A stretch of DNA of 64,000 nucleotides from Paeniglutamicibacter psychrophenolicus (GTDB lineage Bacteria > Actinomycetota > Actinomycetes > Actinomycetales > Micrococcaceae), in NCBI RefSeq assembly GCF_017876575.1, contig NZ_JAGIOE010000001.1:2294001-2358000 (forward strand). The letters are read 5' to 3'. A program made the position numbers and the translations under genes. A model generated the notes under the pieces. That model was not told where the DNA came from and did no database searches. It worked only from the letters and a program-made list of their open reading frames with translations. Below, piece after piece: positions 34,256 through 42,846 of the stretch. How positions within the stretch are numbered: the first letter of the stretch is position 1; each line of letters starts with the position of its first letter.

Positions 34256-37200
34256 GCCGCACCCAAGAAGCCAGCCACCCCGAGGCCATGCCCGCACCGG
34301 GCAGCGACAGCACAGAACCGCCACGGGTGTATTCGCCCGAGGAGCTGGCCGGGATCCTGGGCCAGCACCAGCCAACCCCGGAGCAGTCGGCGATCATCTC
34401 CTCGCCGCTGGAACCGCTGCTGGTCATCGCCGGCGCCGGGTCGGGCAAGACCGCCACCATGGCGGACCGGGTCATCTGGCTGGTCGCCAACCAGAAGGTG
34501 CACCCCGAGGAGATCCTCGGGGTGACCTTCACGCGCAAGGCCGCCGGTGAGCTGGCCCAGCGCATTCGCGGGCAGCTGGAGAAACTGGCCCGCTCCGGGC
34601 TGCTTCAACTCGACGACGAGGGGCTGCTGGATCCGTCGGTGTCCACCTACCACTCCTACGCCAACACGCTGGTGAAGGAGCACGGGCTGCGCATCGGCGT
34701 GGAATCCGACACCGCGCTGCTGGGCACCGCCCAGGCCTGGCAGGTCGCAGCCGCGGTCGTCGAGGGCTACGCGGGGGACTACGAGCACCTGGCCTCCTCG
34801 AAGAACACGCTCATCGACGCCGTGGTGACCTTTGCCGGGGAATGCGCCGAGCACCTGGTGGACCCGGTGTACGCCAAGGAGTGGATCGATGCACTGGTGG
34901 GCCGGCTCGAGGCACTGCCGTACCGGATCGACAAGCCCGCCGCGCCCTCGCTCGATGCCCGCAAGCTGCTGGACAAGCTGCGCACCCGCGCCACCATCGC
35001 CGAGCTGGCCGTGGATTATGCGCGGGCCAAGGCCGCCCGCGGCGCCCTTGACTACGGGGACCTGGTGGCGCTGGCCGCACGCATCGCCCGGGAGATCCCG
35101 GAGGCCGCGCACAGCGAACGGGCGAAGTTCAAGGTGGTGCTGCTCGACGAGTTCCAGGACACCTCGCACGCCCAGATGGTGCTCTTTTCCTGCATCTTCG
35201 GCGACGGGCACGCGCTGACCGCCGTCGGGGACCCCAACCAGTCCATCTACGGGTTCCGCGGGGCTTCCGCCGGGCAGCTCTTCCGCTTCCCGACCGAGTT
35301 CCCGGCGCGCCTCGACGGCACCGGCGGCCCGGGCCCCGAGGTCGCAGGCGTCAGCGATAACCCCGTTCGGCTGCGTCCGGCCTCGGTGGCCTACCTGTCC
35401 ACCGCCTGGCGCAACTCGATCAACGTGCTGGCGGCCGCCAACGCCGTCTCCGCGAAGCTGAACTCGGTCGCACCCTCGGGCATCTCGGTGCCCTCGCTCA
35501 AGCCCAGCGCCTTTGCCGGGACCGGAGCGGTGGAACTGGCCCGCTACGCCACCGGCTCCCAGGAGGCCGCGGCCCTGGCTGCCCGCTTCGGCGCCGAACG
35601 CCGCTCGTTTGCCGCCGCGCACGGCCGGAACCCGACGATGGCGGTGCTCTGCCGCACCCGCTCGGCGCTGATGCCCATTGCCCGCGGGCTGGAGGACGCG
35701 GGCATCCCGTACGAGATCCTGGGCCTGGGCGGGCTGCTGGGCATGCCGGAGGTCGCCGACATCGTCGCGACGCTCAACGTGCTGGTGGACCCGAACCGCT
35801 CCGACCACCTGCTGCGGCTGCTGGCCGGGGCACGCTGGCGCATCGGCCCGGCGGACCTGATGGCCTTCGCCGACTGGTCGCGCTTCCTGGCCCGCCGCCG
35901 CGAATTCGCGCTCAAGGACGGGGTGCGCGAAAACCTCGACGCCCCCGAAAGCGCCGAGGAAATCACCCGCGGCGAAGCCAGGGCCGAGCTGAACGACGCC
36001 GCGAGCCTCATCGAGGCGCTGGACCACCTGCCGCACCCCGACTGGGTCTCCGGTGACGGGCGCGCGCTGGGGGCCGAGGCGCTGGGAAGGCTGCGGAAGT
36101 TGCGCGACGAGCTGCGCTACCTGCGCGGGTTCATCGACGACGACCTGGAGACGCTGCTGCGCGAGACCGAACGCGCCATGGGCCTGGACATCGAGGTGGC
36201 CGCCAAGCCCGGGGTGGGCATCCACGAGGCCCGCCGCCACTTGGACGCCTTCGCCGACATCGCCCAGGACTACGCGTCCACCTCCACCCGGGTTGACCTG
36301 GCCGGGTTCCTGACCTGGCTGGAGGCCGCGGCCGAGAAGGAGGGCGGGCTGGCGATCGTGCCCGGGGAACTGAACCCGGATGCGGTGCAGCTGCTGACCA
36401 TCCACGCCTCCAAGGGCCTGGAATGGGACGTGGTCGCGGTGACCGGGATGAACGAGGGCATCTTCCCCAGCGCCAGCGATTCGCGCTGGACCAGCGGGGA
36501 CGCGGCGCTGCCGTGGCCGCTGCGCGGGGACAAGCACGATCTGCCGCAATGGGACACCGACCAGGAATCCCTCTTCGACGTGGTCAAGGCCGAGGCGATG
36601 TTCAAGTCCGAGGTGCTCGCGCACGCCGAGCTGGAGGAGCGGCGGCTGGCCTATGTCGCGCTGACCCGTGCCAAGTCGCTGCTGATTTGTTCGGCGACCG
36701 CGTGGACCGGCACGCGCACCAAGCTGACCGAACCCTCCAGCTTCCTGCTGGACATGCGCCCGCTTTCCGAGGGGCCGACTCCGTCGGCGAGAACCACCTT
36801 GTGGGTGGCCGACGAGGATGCGCCCCAGGCCAACCCGTTCCGCGAGACGCCGCTGGAGGCCCGCTGGCCGTACGACCCGCTCGAGGGCCCGGTCGTCTCC
36901 GGCGGCGGGGTTCTCCGCCCACGTCCGGCCGGCCGCCGCGCCAAGCTGGAGGCCTCGGCGGCGGCGGTGCTTGAAGCCGCAGCGCGGGCCAGGGAGGAAT
37001 CCCGCGATGGTTCCGGCGATGGTTCCAGTGAAGGTTCCGGCGACGGGCAACGGGAGCCGGCATCCGGCGGGGAGTTGCCCGATGTGCAGGAACCCTGGTT
37101 GACCCCGACCGGCAAGGCCTGGTTCCACGAGGCGGAGCTGCTGCTGGCCCGCAAGGCCCGGGAAGCCGCCGAGGAGCGGACCACGGCGATCCCGAAGCAC

Positions 37201-37812
37201 GTGCGTGCCTCGGTCTTCGTGGACCTGGCCACCGATGCGGCCGCGGTGCTGGCGGAGCTGCGCCGCCCGGTGCCGCGCCGTCCGGGCACCGCCGCCCGCC
37301 GCGGCACCGCCTTCCACGCCTGGCTGGAGGAGTACTTCGACTCCACCGGCATGCTGGAACTGGGCGAGTACCTGGAGGCCGCCGACGCGTACATCGACGA
37401 CGCGCTGGACCTGGAAGAGATGAAGAGCGCGTTTCTGGACTCCGAATGGGCCAACCGGCAGCCGGCGTTCGTGGAGGCCGCCATCGAGACCCGGATCGGC
37501 CCGGTGTCGGTGCGCGGGCGCATCGACGCGATCTTCAAGGAGCCCGACGGGGACTGGCTGCTGGTGGACTGGAAGACCGGGCGGGTGCCGCGCGGGGAGG
37601 AACTGCGGATCAAGGCGCTGCAGCTGGCGGTGTACCGGCTGGGCTGGGCGCGCCTGCGGGGCATCGACGTCTCCCAGGTTCGCGCCGCGTTCTACTACGT
37701 GGGTACCGGCACCACCATCAGGCCGCACGACCTGGCATCCGAGGCCGAGCTCGAGGAACTGATCACCGCGTCCATGGCCCAGCTGGGACGGGTACCGGCC
37801 GCCGAGAGCTAG
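34252..37812 (+). CDS. adnB: AdnB subunit of the AdnAB helicase-nuclease
   Basis: 1186 aa. UvrD-like motor: AGAGSGKT (Walker A), VLLDEFQDT (canonical Walker B), GDPNQSIYGFRGA, LLTIHASKGLEWD and AYVALTRAK. C-terminal RecB-type nuclease with VRGRIDAIFKE and LLVDWKTGR (Asp and Lys near 1106-1108). Between motor and nuclease lies a linker rich in Gly, Ser, Asp and Glu (about 905-945). With AdnA it forms the actinobacterial counterpart of RecBCD/AddAB. ATG 34252 sits in the adnA stop (ATGA). A bidirectional terminator follows. Confidence 0.92.
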   Translation: MSRTQEASHPEAMPAPGSDSTEPPRVYSPEELAGILGQHQPTPEQSAIISSPLEPLLVIAGAGSGKTATMADRVIWLVANQKVHPEEILGVTFTRKAAGELAQRIRGQLEKLARSGLLQLDDEGLLDPSVSTYHSYANTLVKEHGLRIGVESDTALLGTAQAWQVAAAVVEGYAGDYEHLASSKNTLIDAVVTFAGECAEHLVDPVYAKEWIDALVGRLEALPYRIDKPAAPSLDARKLLDKLRTRATIAELAVDYARAKAARGALDYGDLVALAARIAREIPEAAHSERAKFKVVLLDEFQDTSHAQMVLFSCIFGDGHALTAVGDPNQSIYGFRGASAGQLFRFPTEFPARLDGTGGPGPEVAGVSDNPVRLRPASVAYLSTAWRNSINVLAAANAVSAKLNSVAPSGISVPSLKPSAFAGTGAVELARYATGSQEAAALAARFGAERRSFAAAHGRNPTMAVLCRTRSALMPIARGLEDAGIPYEILGLGGLLGMPEVADIVATLNVLVDPNRSDHLLRLLAGARWRIGPADLMAFADWSRFLARRREFALKDGVRENLDAPESAEEITRGEARAELNDAASLIEALDHLPHPDWVSGDGRALGAEALGRLRKLRDELRYLRGFIDDDLETLLRETERAMGLDIEVAAKPGVGIHEARRHLDAFADIAQDYASTSTRVDLAGFLTWLEAAAEKEGGLAIVPGELNPDAVQLLTIHASKGLEWDVVAVTGMNEGIFPSASDSRWTSGDAALPWPLRGDKHDLPQWDTDQESLFDVVKAEAMFKSEVLAHAELEERRLAYVALTRAKSLLICSATAWTGTRTKLTEPSSFLLDMRPLSEGPTPSARTTLWVADEDAPQANPFRETPLEARWPYDPLEGPVVSGGGVLRPRPAGRRAKLEASAAAVLEAAARAREESRDGSGDGSSEGSGDGQREPASGGELPDVQEPWLTPTGKAWFHEAELLLARKAREAAEERTTAIPKHVRASVFVDLATDAAAVLAELRRPVPRRPGTAARRGTAFHAWLEEYFDSTGMLELGEYLEAADAYIDDALDLEEMKSAFLDSEWANRQPAFVEAAIETRIGPVSVRGRIDAIFKEPDGDWLLVDWKTGRVPRGEELRIKALQLAVYRLGWARLRGIDVSQVRAAFYYVGTGTTIRPHDLASEAELEELITASMAQLGRVPAAES

Positions 37813-37823
37813 CCACCGCAGAC

Positions 37824-37863
37824 GGCAAGGCGCCGACCCCCGCACGGGGATCGGCGCCTTGCC
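37824..37863. terminator. Bidirectional terminator, 13-bp stem
   Basis: GGCAAGGCGCCGA (37824-37836) pairs with TCGGCGCCTTGCC (37851-37863), with a CCCC/GGGG extension in the loop. Lies between the convergent adnB and phosphotransferase-like genes. Confidence 0.88.
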
Positions 37864-37932
37864 ATGTGTGAAGCCGAAGCCGAAGCCGCGGGGGAGTCCG
37901 GCGCCTTGGAGGCGCCGTGCGGCTGCTGCCGC

Positions 37933-39420
37933 CTACTGCTTTTCGAGCTTTTGGATCGGGATCGCGGAAGTCTCGGGTTCCGCTGCCGCTGCCTCGGATC
38001 CGGACGCCGGGACATCTTCCGTGTCCGTTCCTGCCGCGTCCTTGTCCGTGCGCTCCTTGTGGCCGTCTTTGTCGCCATCCTTGCGGTCCGATGGGTCCGA
38101 TGGGTCCGCGGCGACGGGCGCCTTCGGGCCATCGGAGTTCGCGGCCACGGGTGCCGAAGCCTCGGATCCCGTGGCCGTGGCGGCAACGGGACCGGGCACG
38201 GGTTCCTTGGGAGCCGCCGGTGCACTGGCCGGCTGCACCGGGGCTGCGGCCGGGACCGGCGGGGACGACGGAGGGGCCGGCGCGGCGCTCACGGGGGAGG
38301 GCAGGATCCTCATGGCGGAGGTTTCCGGCTCCGCGGGGTTTGCCGCGGGCGCCTCGTCGGAAGCTGCGCTGTCGGAAGCTGCGTCGTCGGCGATTTCGAT
38401 GCCGGAGACGGTGACGCGTTCGGCGGAGGGAACCGGTTCGGGCGGTGCGTTCGCGGGCTCGGGGCGGGCCGCACGCGGCGGTTCCACCACGGAGATGGGC
38501 TGGCCGCCGTACTCGGCGATGTCGTGGTCGAGCTCCTCGAGCATGACCTTGGCCTCGGCGATGCGCTGCGCGTCGCCCCCGGCAATGGCCTTGACCAGCC
38601 ACTGGGCCAGGGCGAACTCGGCGGCCAGCGCGGCACGGCGCATGATGTGCGGATCGGCGCGGTCCCCCCGCACCGCGACGTAGCTTTCAAAGGCGGCCTC
38701 GGCAAAGGACTGCTCGTGCACCGCCGCCAGCCAGGCGAAGTCGTCGGCCGGGTCCCCGACCTGCAGGTCCGTCCAGCCGGTGACCGCCACGACCTTGGCA
38801 TCCTGGACCAGGAGCTGGTCCTCGTGCAGGTCCCCGTGGATCACGGTGGCGTTGAAGCGCCACAGCGCCACGTCCTCCAGCGCGTGTTCCCAGCGCCGCA
38901 GCAGCCGCGAGGGAATCATGCCGGTGGTGGCCGCGGCGTCGAGCTCGTTGAGCCGGCGCTGGCGCACCTGCTCGGCGGTGTAGGAGGGCAAATCCGCGCG
39001 GTCGATGGCCGAGGCAGGCATCGAGTGGATCGCGGCCATCACGGCGCCCAGGTCCCGGGCGCAGCGCGAACCCTGCGACACGAGATCCTCCAGGGAGAAC
39101 TGCTTGCCGGGCAGGTGGTTGTAGACGAAGGTGCGCAGCGGACCCTGCCGCACGGTTCCGGCGACGGACGGCAGCTGGAAGGGCAGCGAGGCGCGGATGC
39201 CGGCGGAGAAGGCGCGCAGCGCGGCCAATTCCGATTCCAGGCGCATCGACGCTTCCTCGTGTCGGGGGGAGCGCACGCGCCAGCGGTTCTTGGCGGCGTC
39301 GACAATGAGCACCGAGTCGAAATCATTGCCGTCGTCCGGCAACGAGGCCACGCCCGTGGGCGCCAAGCCGGGGACCGCAGCGGTGGCGATGGCAGCGAGT
39401 TCCATGGGAGAGCGTTTCAC
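37933..39420 (-). CDS. Phosphotransferase-like protein (APH/Mph fold) with degenerate active site and disordered tail
   Basis: 495 aa. Residues about 20-320 resemble the aminoglycoside/macrolide phosphotransferase fold. The catalytic loop VIHGDLHEDQ (His195, Asp197) is present, but the Asn expected at the eighth position is Gln (202), and the metal-binding Asp of the 'IDW/IDF' motif is Gly (VTGWTDLQVGDPADDFAW). After about 320 comes a 170-residue Pro/Ala/Glu/Asp-rich tail ending IPIQKLEKQ. It may be a weak or inactive kinase; a resistance role is not supported. GTG 39420 has GGAGG just upstream; ATG 39405 is the alternative. The gene lies between adnB and nudC. Confidence 0.75.
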   Translation of the reverse strand: MKRSPMELAAIATAAVPGLAPTGVASLPDDGNDFDSVLIVDAAKNRWRVRSPRHEEASMRLESELAALRAFSAGIRASLPFQLPSVAGTVRQGPLRTFVYNHLPGKQFSLEDLVSQGSRCARDLGAVMAAIHSMPASAIDRADLPSYTAEQVRQRRLNELDAAATTGMIPSRLLRRWEHALEDVALWRFNATVIHGDLHEDQLLVQDAKVVAVTGWTDLQVGDPADDFAWLAAVHEQSFAEAAFESYVAVRGDRADPHIMRRAALAAEFALAQWLVKAIAGGDAQRIAEAKVMLEELDHDIAEYGGQPISVVEPPRAARPEPANAPPEPVPSAERVTVSGIEIADDAASDSAASDEAPAANPAEPETSAMRILPSPVSAAPAPPSSPPVPAAAPVQPASAPAAPKEPVPGPVAATATGSEASAPVAANSDGPKAPVAADPSDPSDRKDGDKDGHKERTDKDAAGTDTEDVPASGSEAAAAEPETSAIPIQKLEKQ

Positions 39421-39629
39421 ATCCTCCACCGTAGACCGCAAGGGCTGTTCGAGTCCTGCCGTGCGGCGGCGAGTCGCATGATTTGCGTCCATTCCCCGCC
39501 CGCCGCCGGCTTTCGCACACCCCCGCGGCCCGCCCGGCGGCCGGACCCGCGCCGCGGCGGATGCGCCGATAGCCACAACCGGGGCCCCGAAGTATGCGTT
39601 GGGGCGGTCGGGTCAGTACGGTTGATGCC

Positions 39630-40595
39630 ATGAGTGATACCGTGCAGCAACCCGTGACCAGCCACCCCGAGCTAGGGGCCCTGCCCCTGGCCCGCACCGC
39701 CATCGACCGCGGCTGCGAACGACGTACCCGGGCCGGCTGGCTCGACGGGCTGCGCGCGGATCCCGAAACCCGGCACCTGGTGATGATCGGCGGCCGCGCC
39801 CGGGTGCTCGACGGGGAACTGGTGCTGCTTGAAGGCTCGCAGGTGCCGGCCGACGGGACCGAGATCTACCTGGGCGCGGACGGCAGCACCGAAATCGTGC
39901 TGCATTCCTTCGCAGAGGCCCCGGCCGCGGCCGACGGTGCCCCGGGCACTGCCGCCACCCACCCGGAGCAGTGGCTGGGCCTGCGCGATGTCGCCGCCGG
40001 GCTGGGCGCGCGCGATGCCGGGCTCTTCGTCGAGGCCGTGGCCATCGCCAACTGGAACCACACGATGAACTTCTGCCCGGGCTGCGGCGGGAAGCTGGAA
40101 TTGCGCGACTCCGGCTGGGTCAAGCACTGTCCCGCGGAAGGCATCGAGCACTTCCCGCGCACCGACCCGGCCGTCATCGTGGCCATCACCGATGAGGACG
40201 ACCGGCTGCTGCTGGGCGCCAACAAGGCCTGGGGCGGCACCCGCTTCTCCACCCTGGCCGGGTTCGTCGAGCCCGGGGAATCCCTGGAATCCGCGGTCAT
40301 CCGCGAGGTCGCCGAGGAATCCGGGGTCATCGTGCAAAACCCCCGCTACATGGGCTCCCAGCCCTGGCCCTTCCCGCGCTCGTTGATGCTGGGGTTCACC
40401 GCCACCGCGACGGGCACCGAACTGTTGCCCGACGGGGTGGAAATCATCGACCTGCGCTGGTTCACCCGCGAACAGCTGGCCGCCGAAGTCCGCTCCGGCG
40501 CCATCGCGGTGCCCTCGGGCGCCTCGATCGCCAGCGCCCTGATCGAACACTGGTTCGGCGGCGTGCTGCCCGAACCCGAACGCCTGGAAAACTAG
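39630..40595 (+). CDS. nudC: NAD+ diphosphatase NudC
   Basis: 321 aa. Hydrolyses NADH/NAD+ to NMN and AMP, and in E. coli removes NAD caps from RNA. The Nudix box GFVEPGESLESAVIREVAEE is complete and is followed by SQPWPFPRS, the motif that marks NADH pyrophosphatases. The zinc ribbon is incomplete: Cys149, Cys152 and Cys167 are present but the fourth Cys is Glu170. ATG 39630 begins MSDTVQQP. Immediately followed by uvrD2 (3-base gap), the same order as Rv3199c-Rv3198c in M. tuberculosis. Confidence 0.92.
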   Translation: MSDTVQQPVTSHPELGALPLARTAIDRGCERRTRAGWLDGLRADPETRHLVMIGGRARVLDGELVLLEGSQVPADGTEIYLGADGSTEIVLHSFAEAPAAADGAPGTAATHPEQWLGLRDVAAGLGARDAGLFVEAVAIANWNHTMNFCPGCGGKLELRDSGWVKHCPAEGIEHFPRTDPAVIVAITDEDDRLLLGANKAWGGTRFSTLAGFVEPGESLESAVIREVAEESGVIVQNPRYMGSQPWPFPRSLMLGFTATATGTELLPDGVEIIDLRWFTREQLAAEVRSGAIAVPSGASIASALIEHWFGGVLPEPERLEN

Positions 40596-40598
40596 GAC

Positions 40599-42746
40599 AT
40601 GGGCGAAGCAACCGGAACCAGCGCCCTGGAGGACCGGATCCTCGGCGGGCTGGACGATGAACAGCGCATGGTGGCCACGACGCTGCGCGGACCGCTGTGC
40701 GTGCTGGCCGGGGCCGGCACCGGCAAGACCCGCGCCATCACCCACCGCATCGCCTACGGCGTGCACACCGGGGTGTACAAGCCCTCCTCGATGCTCGCGG
40801 TGACCTTCACCGCCCGGGCCGCTGCGGAGATGCGCTCGAGGCTGCGCGAACTGGGCGCCGGGGCCGTGCAGACCCGCACCTTCCACGCCGCCGCGCTGCG
40901 CCAGCTGCAATACTTCTGGCCGCAGGCCATCGGCGGGAACCTGCCCAACATCGTGGACTACAAGGCGCCGCTGATCACCGAGGCGGCACGCCGGCTGCGC
41001 ACCAACGCGGACCGCGCCACGGTGCGCGATTTGGCCAGCGAGATCGAATGGGCGAAGGTCTCGATGCTGACCCCCGAGTCCTACGTCGCCGCCGCCGCGG
41101 CAGCCGAGCGCGGGACCCCCGGCGGGCTGGACACCACCACCGTCGCGCGGATCTTCCAGTCCTACGAGGATGTGAAGACCGATAGGCAGTACATCGACTT
41201 CGAGGACGTGTTGCTGCTGACCGTCGCGATCCTGGAGGACGACGAGCGGGTCGCGGCCTCGGTGCGCGAACAGTACCGGCACTTCGTGGTCGACGAGTAC
41301 CAGGACGTTTCCCCGCTGCAGCAGCGCCTGCTGGATCTGTGGCTCGGCGGGCGCGACGAGCTGTGCGTGGTGGGAGACGCCTCGCAGACCATCTACTCCT
41401 TCACCGGCGCCACGCCGCGGCACCTTCTGGACTTCACCGCGCGCTACGAGCACGCCCCGGTGGTCAAGCTGGTGCGCGACTACCGTTCCACCCCGCAGGT
41501 GGTGCACCTGGCCAACCGGGTGCTTGCCGCCCGCCGCCCCGAGCCCGGGGTCCCGGACCGCGACCACCCCTGGCCCACGCCGCTGGAACTGATCGCCCAG
41601 CGCGAGAACGGCCCGGAGCCGAGCTTCTTCGAGGCGAAGGACGACGAGGCCGAGGCCGCGGAGATCGCCGCGCGCATCAAGAAGCTCATCGCGGCCGGGA
41701 CCCCCGCGGCGGAAATCGCGATCCTGTACCGGACCAACGGGCAGTCCGCCGCCTATGAGCAGGCACTGGCCTCCGCCGGGGTCGGCTACCTGCTGCGCGG
41801 CGGGGAGCGCTTCTTCGCCAGGCGCGAGGTCCGCGACGCGATGCTGCAATTGCGCTCCGCGGCCCGCCACGCCACCACCGAGGCCGACGGCGACCCGGTC
41901 CCGAAGCTGACCCGCGACATCCTGGTGTCCCTGGGCTACAGCGCCACGGCCCCGGCCGCCTCCGGCGCGGTGCGCGAGAAGTGGGAGTCGCTCTCCGCCC
42001 TGGTGGCGCTCGCCGACGAGATGGCCGAGGCGCGCGCCGGGGCCGAGACCCCGTTCACCCTGGGGCTCTTCGTCGCCGAGTTGGAGGAGCGCGCCGCCAG
42101 CCAGCACGCACCGACGCTGCAGGGCGTCACGCTGGCCTCGCTGCACGCGGCCAAGGGCCTGGAATGGGACGCGGTGTTCCTGGTCGGGCTCTCCGAGGGG
42201 CTGATGCCGATCTCCTTCGCCGACGACCAGGCCGGGTACGACGAGGAACGCCGCCTGCTCTACGTGGGCATCACCCGCGCCCGCATGCACCTGGGGCTGT
42301 CCTGGTCCCTGGCCCGCACCCCCGGGGGACGGGCCAACCGGCGGCCCTCGCGCTTCCTGGACGGGCTGCGCCCGGCGGGAACCTCTTCGGTGGCTTCGGC
42401 CCCGCGGGCCACCCGGCGACGGGCCCCGGCCGGCCCGCCGATGTGCCGGGTCTGCGGCACGCTGCTGACGTCCGCCACCGAGCGGAAGCTGGGCCGCTGC
42501 GGGAACTGCCCCGCCGGATACGACGAGGCCGTGTTCGAATCCCTGCGCGCCTGGCGGCTGTCGGTGGCCCAGGCCAACTCGCTTCCGGCCTTCGTGATCT
42601 TCACCGATGCGACGCTGATGGCGATCGCCGAGGCGAAGCCCTCCGGGCTCTCGGACCTGGGCCGGGTCTCGGGGGTCGGCAAGGGCAAGCTGGAGCGCTA
42701 CGGCGAAGCGGTGCTGGCGATCCTGGGCGGGGAAACCCCGGACTGA
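40599..42746 (+). CDS. uvrD2: ATP-dependent DNA helicase UvrD2
   Basis: 715 aa. SF1 helicase: AGAGTGKT, VVDEYQDVSPLQ, GDASQTIYSF, ASLHAAKGLEWD and YVGITRARM. After the motor comes a tetracysteine module (CRVCG ... CGNC, about residues 615-640) and an HRDC domain (FVIFTDATLMAIAEAKPSGL) at the C-terminus. This layout is that of mycobacterial UvrD2, where the Cys motif is needed for unwinding. Likely cotranscribed with nudC. Confidence 0.93.
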   Translation: MGEATGTSALEDRILGGLDDEQRMVATTLRGPLCVLAGAGTGKTRAITHRIAYGVHTGVYKPSSMLAVTFTARAAAEMRSRLRELGAGAVQTRTFHAAALRQLQYFWPQAIGGNLPNIVDYKAPLITEAARRLRTNADRATVRDLASEIEWAKVSMLTPESYVAAAAAAERGTPGGLDTTTVARIFQSYEDVKTDRQYIDFEDVLLLTVAILEDDERVAASVREQYRHFVVDEYQDVSPLQQRLLDLWLGGRDELCVVGDASQTIYSFTGATPRHLLDFTARYEHAPVVKLVRDYRSTPQVVHLANRVLAARRPEPGVPDRDHPWPTPLELIAQRENGPEPSFFEAKDDEAEAAEIAARIKKLIAAGTPAAEIAILYRTNGQSAAYEQALASAGVGYLLRGGERFFARREVRDAMLQLRSAARHATTEADGDPVPKLTRDILVSLGYSATAPAASGAVREKWESLSALVALADEMAEARAGAETPFTLGLFVAELEERAASQHAPTLQGVTLASLHAAKGLEWDAVFLVGLSEGLMPISFADDQAGYDEERRLLYVGITRARMHLGLSWSLARTPGGRANRRPSRFLDGLRPAGTSSVASAPRATRRRAPAGPPMCRVCGTLLTSATERKLGRCGNCPAGYDEAVFESLRAWRLSVAQANSLPAFVIFTDATLMAIAEAKPSGLSDLGRVSGVGKGKLERYGEAVLAILGGETPD

Positions 42747-42846
42747 CCGGCGCCCGCTTCCGGCCGGGGCATCCCCGAATCGTCCGACCCGCGAAGCCGT
42801 GGTCCGGCAGGCCGTCGAAGCCCGGGTCGCGCGGGGGCCCGAAGCT

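Noticed and set aside
33949-37845. A 1298-codon open frame antisense to adnB
   Set aside because: A mirror frame caused by high GC at third codon positions of adnB. Composition is Gly/Gln/Arg/His-rich with no domain, and adnB has all helicase motifs.
37933-39420. Annotating the phosphotransferase as an antibiotic-resistance kinase
   Set aside because: Key residues are changed and the context is DNA repair, so a resistance role is not supported.
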